Positions 1-5,292 of a stretch of 9,094 nt of DNA are shown one piece after another (the stretch's first letter is position 1; the number at the start of each line of letters is the position of its first letter). The position numbers and the translations under genes are program-made. This stretch comes from an uncultured Thermomicrobiales bacterium (GTDB lineage Bacteria > Chloroflexota > Chloroflexia > Thermomicrobiales > UBA6265), in the NCBI GenBank assembly GCA_902806355.1, contig CADCWI010000020.1, positions 1 through 9,094 of the forward strand, given 5' to 3'. Under the pieces are notes generated by a model, which had not been told where the DNA came from, did not search any database, and saw nothing but the letters and a program-made list of their open reading frames with translations.

Positions 1-653
1 CTGGAAAGAGCACACTGGTTAAACTCATCTGCGGTCTCTACGCGCCAACCAGGGGCCGGATCCTGATTGACGGTACTGATCTCAGGTCACTGGATCTCGC
101 CGCGTGGCGGCGGTGCCTGTCTGGTGCATTTCAGGACTTCTTCATGTTCGAATATCCGGTTCAGCAATCGGTCGGTGTCGGAGACTTGCCAAACATCGAC
201 AGCCCCAGTCACGTAAACGCTGCTCTTCGACGCGCCGGAGCTGAACGTTTAGTTACGGAGTTGCCGGAAGGGCTTGCGACACACCTTGGTGTGACATGGA
301 CGGACGGCGTCGGCTTGTCTCACGGTCAGTGGCAGAGAATCGCCCTTGCACGTGCCTACATGCGGCAGACCCCGCTGGTATTGATCCTCGACGAGCCTGC
401 GTCAGCACTGGATGCCGAGACAGAACATGCCCTCTTCGACAGGTATGCCCAGGCGGCCAGGGAAGATACACGAGTTCATTCGGGCGGCATTACGATTCTG
501 GTGTCACACAGATTCTCCACCGTCCAGATGGCGGACCTCATCGCGGTGATCGTGGGATCCAGGATTGGCGAGTACGGAACGCATGCGGAGCTGATGGCCA
601 GCAACGGTACGTATGCGGAACTGTACAATCTGCAGGCAGCTTCTTATAGGTAA
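1..653 (+). CDS. ABC transporter ATP-binding domain, exporter type (5' partial)
   Basis: This is the nucleotide-binding domain of an ABC transporter and would hydrolyse ATP at the cytoplasmic membrane to drive export. The frame is open from base 3, so the start and any N-terminal membrane domain lie outside the window. Visible motifs in order are the end of Walker A (GKST at the first codons), the Q-loop (AFQDFF, about 120-140), an ABC signature written LSHGQ (about 315-330), Walker B (LVLILDEP, about 376-399), the D-loop SALDAE, and the switch histidine in ILVSHRFS (about 496-520). The layout, and the C-terminal GTHAELMASNGTYAELY, match ABCB-type exporter subunits with a fused membrane domain, often seen near peptide or antibiotic export genes. 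The third signature residue is His instead of Gly, a variant known in functional family members. The substrate cannot be told. Stop is TAA at 651-653. Confidence 0.93.
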   Translation, partial: GKSTLVKLICGLYAPTRGRILIDGTDLRSLDLAAWRRCLSGAFQDFFMFEYPVQQSVGVGDLPNIDSPSHVNAALRRAGAERLVTELPEGLATHLGVTWTDGVGLSHGQWQRIALARAYMRQTPLVLILDEPASALDAETEHALFDRYAQAAREDTRVHSGGITILVSHRFSTVQMADLIAVIVGSRIGEYGTHAELMASNGTYAELYNLQAASYR

Positions 654-889
654 TGCGGATACGACAGCGTTCCGTACGTGTTTCCGCCTTCATGTACAGT
701 CGATCTGAACAAATTCGTGCTATTGCGCTTCTCGCTGGCTCGAGGATCAACCCATTGGACTCGCGATGTGTGCCTGACGGTAGGATCGGCGATCTTGCGA
801 TAGCAGTATTCCCCTTCAACGACGGTTTCCGAACGCTGTACCGGCTGCGTTTGAGGATCGACGAACTATTGGCGGACCGCCGTGACGCA
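654..889. other. Unassigned stretch between convergent genes, with one doubtful + strand ORF
   Basis: This gap separates the ABC ATPase stop from the stop of the convergent 463-aa gene. A plus-strand frame starts at ATG 653-655, overlapping the ABC stop as TAATG, a geometry typical of translational coupling, and stays open to 1363. From 890 onward it lies antisense to the 463-aa gene and reads like a shadow. Only its first 80 or so codons fall in otherwise empty DNA, and I do not recognise them. It may be a truncated downstream gene, a remnant or chance. No convincing U-tract terminator is visible. The palindrome GGCGGACCGCC at 871-881 sits just past the stop of the opposite gene. Confidence 0.35.
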
Positions 890-2281
890 CTACGCCGGGT
901 CGTCAGTTGGGCCGATCCACATCGTAAATCCCAGGTCGCGTTCCTCGATGATCGTGAGCCAATCCCCGGCACCACGCTGCAGCCTTGCGTCGATGGTCAC
1001 GGCGGCGCGATCACCGGGCACCTGGCGCACGCCGATCCGGGGCGTCCCGAAGCGCTCCAGGTACGATGTCCCGGTGACGGGAGAGATGCCGTTCGCCAAC
1101 CGGCGCGTGATCGTCTCGCGGGCATCACGGCCAGCATCGATGTTGTCGATGGAGAGGATCATCCGGAACAGCATGGGCGAGGCCGATACCGGAGTTCCGG
1201 CGGAAGCGGTGACGTCAGGATCATCGGCGGAGATAATGCCGATCACCAGCAGGTCCGTCTCGGGCATCCGCACCAGCTCCCTGGCCGCGCCGGCGTGGTC
1301 CAGCGCCTGATCGGTGATCGATCGCTCCGCATCCGGGACCGGTGTGGCCAGCGACCGGGGTAATCCCGATGGCAGGACGCGCAGGAGTTCCCCTCTGGCG
1401 ACGATCGCCGACACGAACCGCTCGCCATCGTTGCCTGATGCGAAGAGCGAAGAGACTTCATCGTTCTCGGCCAGGGACGAGCCGCTCCCGCCAATCGCTT
1501 CCAGCGCGGACTCCATGCGTGAGAGCCGCGCCGCGGTGACGAGCGTGCCATCGGGAAGCAGCGTGACGTTGTTCAACGCGCCCATCGAAGGTCTGCTGGC
1601 CGGGGACGAGAGATCGATCGCATCCTCAGGAAAGAGTGACCAGATGGTCGTGCCCTGAACCTCGATGGCCTGGTACCCATTGCGCACCCAGGCATCCTGC
1701 ATCGCGGCGGCATCGAACGCACCTCGCAGGACAGTGACGTAGTCCGGGGCGTGGCCGACGACCAACGCCTGGTCGAGATCCAGCAAGGAAAAGCCGTACG
1801 TCGCCTTCCAGGCCGGACTGAGTCCCCGCTCGCCGAGGCTTGCGGGAATCGCCAGATGCTTGAGCTGCGCTTCCCAAGCACTGAGCCCCTGATCGTCGAG
1901 ACCAGGCGGTTTCGGGACACCAGCTCGATCCATCCAGGCGTTGATGTCGGCATAGTGACCGATGTCGGTCAGGGGCACCTCGCCCTCGCTGAGGCGATCA
2001 GGTGCGTATCGCAAGAGATCCGGAAGGCTGCCGGCTCGCGGAAGGTCAGCCTTGGCGGCGTTCGGCGTGCCATCCCGCCGGAGCGTCGGGGTAGTGCCGG
2101 ATGATCCGTCCGCCACCGTCGTCGCGGTCACGGACGGATCGTCCGGCACGCCATCGTCACTCATCCGCTCGATCAGTGTCCAGAGCGAGGCGACACCGAT
2201 CGTCATCACGAGGAAGATGGTGATCAACCGTCGCATCGGGATCGGAAGGTGCCCTGACGATTGGCGGTTACGATCGGACAT
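890..2281 (-). CDS. Unrecognised membrane-anchored extracytoplasmic protein, 463 aa
   Basis: I do not recognise this family. Near the N-terminus (residues about 18-38) is a hydrophobic segment, LITIFLVMTIGVASLWTLI, preceded by MRR. This fits an uncleaved signal anchor with the rest outside the cell; no lipobox cysteine follows it. Residues about 40-70 are a Ser/Thr/Asp/Gly/Pro-rich linker. The remainder is one long mixed alpha/beta-looking region without cysteines. It contains an LPDLLRYAPDRL segment like those at the start of the soluble domain in many uncharacterised Chloroflexota proteins (impression from memory, not a search). The start is ATG 2281-2279 with GGGAG about 12 nt upstream, slightly far; an internal ATG 15 codons later (MRRLITIF) is an alternative. 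Stop is TAG at 892-890. Codon use is G/C-rich at third positions throughout, and the protein-like composition favours this strand over the overlapping plus-strand frames. Confidence 0.8.
   Translation of the reverse strand: MSDRNRQSSGHLPIPMRRLITIFLVMTIGVASLWTLIERMSDDGVPDDPSVTATTVADGSSGTTPTLRRDGTPNAAKADLPRAGSLPDLLRYAPDRLSEGEVPLTDIGHYADINAWMDRAGVPKPPGLDDQGLSAWEAQLKHLAIPASLGERGLSPAWKATYGFSLLDLDQALVVGHAPDYVTVLRGAFDAAAMQDAWVRNGYQAIEVQGTTIWSLFPEDAIDLSSPASRPSMGALNNVTLLPDGTLVTAARLSRMESALEAIGGSGSSLAENDEVSSLFASGNDGERFVSAIVARGELLRVLPSGLPRSLATPVPDAERSITDQALDHAGAARELVRMPETDLLVIGIISADDPDVTASAGTPVSASPMLFRMILSIDNIDAGRDARETITRRLANGISPVTGTSYLERFGTPRIGVRQVPGDRAAVTIDARLQRGAGDWLTIIEERDLGFTMWIGPTDDPA
2097..2146. 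repeat. 16-bp inverted repeat inside the linker codons of the 463-aa gene
   Basis: The arms are CCGGATGATCCGTCCG (2097-2112) and CGGACGGATCGTCCGG (2131-2146), complementary at 15 of 16 positions around an 18-nt loop. On the minus strand they encode parts of the Ser/Thr/Asp/Gly linker after the membrane anchor. It could simply reflect low-complexity codons or could fold in the mRNA; no function can be assigned. Confidence 0.5.
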
Positions 2282-2401
2282 CGTTCATCTGCTCTCCCTA
2301 CCCGCCGAAGCATGCTGCACCACCCCTCCAGGCGGGCTCGTCTATCTTCCCGAGCTACGGAGGGACAACCGGGCCTGGAGAGCGCCAGTCGCGCGGTACG
2401 C
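2282..2401 (-). promoter_or_regulatory. Upstream region of the 463-aa gene with a weak candidate promoter
   Basis: Read on the minus strand, TTGTCC (2368-2363) and GATAGA (2346-2341) are separated by 16 nt and resemble -35 and -10 boxes. This is a weak match found by eye. Between them and the gene is a 6-bp inverted repeat, CCCGCC at 2301-2306 and GGCGGG at 2331-2336, enclosing a small palindrome AGCATGCT. GGGAG lies about 12 nt before the ATG. The region follows directly on the end of the prs remnant. Confidence 0.25.
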
Positions 2402-3125
2402 GGTCGAAACCGAGCTTCCGGCATGAATGCGCTGGATCGCCACTCCCGGCAAGGGGGCCACGGAAAGCACGGTCAGGCGATTGGACCGCTTCTCCTGGAC
2501 AGCCCGACCGTGTTGGTGGTCACCACCTCACGAAACTGGCTCCGGTTCAGGCGCTCGCCAGCGTGCTCAGAGAGGACCGGGTGGATGTACGTCGCACACA
2601 CCGCCACCGCCTCCTGATTGGGGCATACCTGGGCGGCCTGGGTGATCGATCCCGCCGTGTCGATATCGTCATCGACGATTACGACCTGGCGACTTTACAT
2701 CGACCGGATCAAGTTCGACATCTCGGCCCCGCCGTCATTCCCCCGGCGTCGCTTCTCGATGATCACCAGCGGGCACTTCCGCACACTGGCGACGTTTCGT
2801 GCCTGCGTCGTATTGCCGAGACCGGGGGAGCCCACGACGGCGTCTTGCGAGCGCTTCTCCCCCAAGTACCGGGCGGTGGAGAACATTGCGCTCATCTCAT
2901 CCAACGGGATATCGAAGGATCCCTGGATCTGCCCGACGTGGAGATCGACCGTCAGGACTCGATCAACTCCCGCCCGGGTCACGAGCTTGGCGACCAGGTA
3001 CGCGGTGAACGACTGGATCACGAAGACATCGTCGTGGCGGACGCTTTCGCCGATCCGCACGAAGGTGTTGACATAGCTGACCTAGTGGCCTGTCATCCAT
3101 CATCTGCCATTCCGCCGGAACGGTC

Positions 3126-3190
3126 CTTCCCGGTGCAGCTGCTGGGATAAACTCCGCGACCGGAGGAACCTCGGCAGCTGCACCGGGAAG
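3126..3190. repeat. Perfect 17-bp inverted repeat with nested small hairpin
   Basis: The arms CTTCCCGGTGCAGCTGC (3126-3142) and GCAGCTGCACCGGGAAG (3174-3190) are perfectly complementary around a 31-nt loop. Inside the loop CTCCG (3152-3156) can pair with CGGAG (3161-3165). There is no U-tract on either strand at its edges, so an ordinary intrinsic terminator is unlikely. It lies in the insertion within prs, upstream of the four-unit palindrome array. Confidence 0.8.
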
Positions 3191-3198
3191 CGCGTCGC

Positions 3199-3214
3199 TG
3201 GTCCCGCAGGACCA
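3199..3214. repeat. Small perfect hairpin, 6-bp stem and 4-nt loop
   Basis: TGGTCC (3199-3204) pairs with GGACCA (3209-3214) across CGCA. It lies between the 17-bp inverted repeat and the four-unit array. A further short inverted repeat, CCGCG (3267-3271) and CGCGG (3279-3283), follows. Each is short enough to be chance alone, but together they add to an unusually dense run of stem-loops. Confidence 0.5.
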
Positions 3215-3295
3215 CTGGGTCCGTGGCAAACGACATCTTGCCGATCTGCGAAGCAGTTGCTCGAATCCGCGGTGACGACGCGGCTGCTGAGATCC

Positions 3296-3450
3296 CTGAC
3301 AGGCAATGACGAAGCCATTGATGGACCGCGTCCGCTCAATTGCTCCGCAATTGTCTGTGGGCTGATGCGGCCCATTCACAGGCCATCCCGAAGGGATGGA
3401 GCGGCCACGGTGCGACGCGGTCCATCAGTGGCTCCGCCACTGTCTCTGAG
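3296..3450. repeat. REP/BIME-like array: four related 7-3-7 hairpins in alternating orientation
   Basis: Four units share one plan. Unit 1 (3304-3320) is CAATGAC-GAA-GCCATTG, with one A/C mismatch. Unit 2 (3337-3353) is CAATTGC-TCC-GCAATTG. Unit 3 (3383-3399) is CCATCCC-GAA-GGGATGG. Unit 4 (3426-3442) is CAGTGGC-TCC-GCCACTG. Units 2 and 4 read forward. Units 1 and 3 are their reverse complements: loops become TTC, the left flank becomes a CGCGGTCCAT- or GGCCGCT-like sequence, and the right flank becomes CCTGTG or CCTGTC (TCTGTG and TCTCTG in units 2 and 4). The outer arms 3304-3330 and 3416-3442 are complementary at 23 of 27 positions, all differences being transitions, and weaker pairing reaches 3296 and 3450. 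Stem bases change in pairs between units, so pairing appears to be what is kept. This resembles REP pairs (BIMEs) mobilised by RAYT-type Y1 transposases; a structured RNA is the alternative. Confidence 0.75.
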
Positions 3451-3619
3451 CGGCGTTCTTTCGATGAGATCCGGTCAACCTCGGTGCAAGCCGCTGTAAC
3501 AGACATCGGCGCGGCCGCGTGGCAACCCAATGTAGCCGCAGATCTCATCGACGAGCCCAGGGTGGGAATTGCCGCTGAAGACGGCGATGTCGTTGCAGGC
3601 TCCTTCAGCCACGGCGCAT

Positions 3620-4474
3620 TTATCCTTCCCGGAACGGTGCCTCTCCTTCAGCGTCCGCGCTGACACGCGCGGCGACCGGAACCGCATCTGCCAGCTCTGC
3701 TTCCTCCCGGAGTGTCTCCGCGTCTTCGAGGCTGATCAGCGCCTGCCTCGCCGCTTCCTGCTGGGCCACTCGTTTACTGGTACCGCTACCCACGCCGATG
3801 TGCTGGTTGTCCAGCACGACCGCCACGGTGAAGTGCCGGGCATGATCCGGGCCCTCCTCCGCGATCGTCACGTATTCCGGCGCAACGCCGGATCGCTCCT
3901 GCAAAACTTCCTGCAAGCGTCCCTTGGGATTGAGCTGTTGCTCGCTGGCCAGCAACGAGGTGATGTCGCGACGCAGGAACCTGATCACGAACGCACTGGC
4001 GGTCTCACGCCCCCGGTCGATGTGAATTGCTCCGACCAGGGCCTCGAACGCGCCCGCGAGCATGCGATCGCGGATGCCCTCGCTGACCCGCTCCCCCGTT
4101 CCCAGATACAGGCATGCGTGCAAACCCAGCTCACGTGCCCAACGGACGAGCGTCTCGGCACGGACGATCGCAACCCGCTGCCGGGTGAGCGTTCCCTCAT
4201 CCGCTGACGGATCCCGTTCGTAGAGATGTTCAGCGACGACAGCGCCCAGCACCGCATCCCCCAGGAACTCCAGACGCTCGTTACTCTGGAGCCTGGCGTG
4301 GATGCCCGGAATCGTTAGCCAGTCGTGAAGCACCGAGCGGTGGGTGAGGGCGAGGCGGAGGATCAGCGGGTCCGAAAAGGCAACGCCGATACGCTCCGCC
4401 AGCCGCTGCTCGGCCTCTGGATCAGGCATCCGAAATGGTGTTGGCGCAACCGCCCTCGCGGGTTGCCGCGTCAT
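3620..4474 (-). CDS. rnc: Ribonuclease III, with the second catalytic Asp replaced by Gly
   Basis: RNase III cuts double-stranded RNA in rRNA processing and mRNA turnover, acting as a cytoplasmic dimer. The 284-aa product has the nuclease domain at residues about 20-170, with LTHRS (43-47) and the signature NERLEFLGD (65-73, acids E69 and D73), plus the EGTLTRQR motif (93-100) and E144 in AFEALVGA. A dsRNA-binding domain spans about 182-252 (NPKGRLQE to GSGTSKRVAQQEAA). An acidic tail of about 30 residues follows. The second metal-binding pair is normally LAD-xx-E; here it is LAG-xx-E, with Gly141 (codon GGC) at the E. coli D114 position. The other active-site acids are present. The start ATG at 4474 overlaps the upstream stop (ATGA), suggesting translational coupling. 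No strong SD is seen, and M16 is an alternative start. The reading frame is intact and otherwise normal, so the protein is probably made; its catalytic rate is uncertain. Confidence 0.93.
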   Translation of the reverse strand: MTRQPARAVAPTPFRMPDPEAEQRLAERIGVAFSDPLILRLALTHRSVLHDWLTIPGIHARLQSNERLEFLGDAVLGAVVAEHLYERDPSADEGTLTRQRVAIVRAETLVRWARELGLHACLYLGTGERVSEGIRDRMLAGAFEALVGAIHIDRGRETASAFVIRFLRRDITSLLASEQQLNPKGRLQEVLQERSGVAPEYVTIAEEGPDHARHFTVAVVLDNQHIGVGSGTSKRVAQQEAARQALISLEDAETLREEAELADAVPVAARVSADAEGEAPFREG

Positions 4475-4944
4475 CGCTTCGCCCGCGCCTGGGCCGCGGC
4501 CAACGCTCCATCAAGATCCACCTCCGCCTCCCCGGCAACCTGGCGCAGACGTGGCCAATCGATCGCGATATGATAGACGTAGTGTCTGGAATCGGTCTGT
4601 TCCGTACGAGATCCCGCGAGATCGAACCGCACGAGCAGCTGGATCAGGGCATCGGCGATCAGGTTCTCGTCCTGGTTGCGGTCATCAAGGGCGATCTCGT
4701 GACCGCCCATGCTGGCTCGAAGCCACGCCCGATGAAGCCCTGCTTCGAAAGAGGCGGCAAGCTGGTGAGCGCGGTCCTCTTCCCGGCGAACCGCCTCGAT
4801 CTTGTCGGTCTCGATCGCATCGCCATCGGAGATGTTCGGCGCGTCGCGATCGATCGAACGGACCTCATCCTCGACGACATATTTCGAGACGATATGGTCG
4901 AGCACTCGTCTGACGGCATCCGACACGTGTTCCGTCCTCTTCAC
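4471..4944 (-). CDS. Unrecognised small protein, coupled to rnc, 157 aa
   Basis: I do not recognise this protein. It is charged and probably cytoplasmic, without a signal peptide or membrane segment. It has an acidic N-terminal half (EDEVRSIDRDAP) followed by a likely helical middle rich in Arg, Glu and Ala (KIEAVRREEDRAHQLAASFEAGLHRAW). A short segment that may be beta follows (HYVYHIAIDW), then an Ala-rich C-terminus. Its stop TGA overlaps the rnc ATG, which argues that it is a real gene expressed together with RNase III. The first in-frame start is GTG at 4944, but no SD precedes it. A second GTG at 4926-4924 has AGAGG about 9 nt upstream and may be the true start, giving 151 aa. A role in RNA metabolism is only a guess from position. 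Confidence 0.7.
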   Translation of the reverse strand: MKRTEHVSDAVRRVLDHIVSKYVVEDEVRSIDRDAPNISDGDAIETDKIEAVRREEDRAHQLAASFEAGLHRAWLRASMGGHEIALDDRNQDENLIADALIQLLVRFDLAGSRTEQTDSRHYVYHIAIDWPRLRQVAGEAEVDLDGALAAAQARAKR

Positions 4945-5000
4945 ACAGGTATGACGACCCGGAGGATCCGCTCACCTCTCGCCAAGCCTTGATGGACGGA

Positions 5001-5213
5001 TTATACGCCGAACTCGTCCGGCGTCTCGCCCTCATCCGCCAAGTCGGCCAAGGAATGACTCCCGGTTAAACCGGAAGGTGGCGCTCGGACATGGCAAACT
5101 AGGAACATATCGGCACGTGATTCGGGGGACAGGTGCTCGATGTGCCCGGTGCATGCCGCGCAAAGCGCCGCCCCCCACAACTGCACGACTGCGTAATCGT
5201 GTTCAATAGACAT
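5001..5213 (-). CDS. Possible small CxxC protein at the head of the rnc unit, 70 aa
   Basis: The frame runs from ATG 5213-5211 to TAA 5003-5001, ending 56 nt before the 157-aa gene. The product contains CAAC (residues 18-21) and a later CH pair (FLVCHVR), spacing that could bind a metal ion, as in small zinc proteins. I do not recognise it. Against it, no SD is evident upstream, its start faces the metH leader, and it is short enough to be chance. For it, the residue composition looks protein-like, and the position fits the first gene of the operon. If it is not real, the DNA is part of the intergenic region between the divergent units. Confidence 0.35.
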   Translation of the reverse strand: MSIEHDYAVVQLWGAALCAACTGHIEHLSPESRADMFLVCHVRAPPSGLTGSHSLADLADEGETPDEFGV

Positions 5214-5279
5214 GATAGGTATGGCGATTCGCCGCTATGGAGCCAGCCGCCTGGACCATCACGCTGTGTACAGACTCAC

Positions 5280-5284
5280 GGAGG
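5280..5284 (+). promoter_or_regulatory. Ribosome binding site that fixes the metH start at GTG 5293
   Basis: GGAGG lies 8 nt before GTG 5293-5295, the expected spacing. The encoded protein then begins MTTLPELI, the usual MetH N-terminus. The longer frame from ATG 5212 would add 27 residues of unrelated, Arg/His-rich sequence and has no SD. Confidence 0.82.
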
Positions 5285-5292
5285 ACCCCGGA

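Larger units (their letters stand above)
3080..3492. mobile_element. About 413-bp stem-loop-rich insertion in the prs remnant, flanked by CAGC
   Basis: Homology to PRPP synthetase stops near 3493-3502 and resumes near 3079. Both edges carry the same four bases in the same orientation on the minus strand (CAGC at 3496-3493 and 3079-3076). Removing one copy plus the insert (417 bp, a multiple of three) rejoins the two parts in frame as GRADV-CYS-YV-NTFVRIGES, close to the family's GRADVFRFSNENTFVRIGES. This is what a 4-bp target duplication would leave. No transposase and no convincing ORF lie inside, and I see no clear terminal inverted repeats. It could be a non-autonomous element, a composite of REP-like units, or DNA brought in by recombination. 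Four bases can match by chance. Confidence 0.5.
2402..3597 (-). pseudogene. prs: Decayed ribose-phosphate pyrophosphokinase (PRPP synthetase), interrupted and frameshifted
   Basis: The intact enzyme makes phosphoribosyl pyrophosphate from ribose 5-phosphate and ATP for nucleotide, His and Trp synthesis. Pieces of it lie here in order on the minus strand. N-terminus: NDIAVFSGNSHP through LPRGRADV (3594-3502). After about 413 bp of other DNA: NTFVRIGES and DDVFVIQSF (about 3069-3010). Then LVAKLV and DRVLTVDLH with GQIQG, then IIEKRRRGND and SNLI (to about 2706). Then QVVIVDDDIDTAGSIT, the PRPP-binding loop (about 2688-2641), then HPVLS. In another frame: EKRSNRLTVLSVAPL and QRIHAGSSVS (2494 to about 2403). 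Lesions are a lost start codon (TGC where ATG or GTG is expected, before AACGAC), the insertion, about 60 missing residues after QSFTA, TAA at 2697-2695, and a frameshift near 2497. It directly follows rnc, so it was probably once co-transcribed with it. It cannot make a working enzyme; a functional copy should exist elsewhere. Confidence 0.85.
4945..5292. promoter_or_regulatory. Divergent control region between the rnc unit and metH
   Basis: This 348-bp stretch must hold promoters for metH (+) and, unless they lie inside the possible 70-aa gene, for the rnc unit (-). I searched by eye for cobalamin, SAM-I, SAM-II, SAM-IV and SAH riboswitch signatures, any of which would make sense before metH, and found no convincing match. 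It contains a near-perfect palindrome CCGGTTAAACCGG (5062-5074, 5-bp stem and 3-nt loop) and GCGCAAAGCGC (near 5159-5169). No strong -35/-10 pair stands out. Confidence 0.4.

Noticed and set aside
653..1363. 236-codon plus-strand frame starting on the ABC stop (TAATG)
   Set aside because: Two thirds of it is antisense to the better-supported 463-aa gene and has no recognisable motif. Only the first part is kept, as a doubtful ORF in the unassigned stretch.
2563..3150. 195-codon and 152-codon plus-strand frames across 2563-3150
   Set aside because: They are shadows of the prs remnant, whose conserved motifs are clear on the opposite strand.
2963..3379. 138-codon and 91-codon minus-strand frames across the insertion
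   Set aside because: They run through the stem-loop array and the prs junction. They are compositionally odd (Arg, Ser, Pro, Gln) and match nothing I know.
3296..3450. CRISPR array
   Set aside because: The units are self-complementary, alternate in orientation and are unevenly spaced (33, 46 and 43 nt). CRISPR repeats are direct and nearly identical, and no cas gene is present.
4435..4992. 185-codon plus-strand frame over the 157-aa gene
   Set aside because: It lies opposite a gene whose stop overlaps the rnc start (ATGA). It has no motif or SD to support it.
5040..5200. Cobalamin or SAM riboswitch before metH
   Set aside because: The GGTG and GTGCC segments are suggestive, but the conserved boxes and paired regions of these classes could not be placed.
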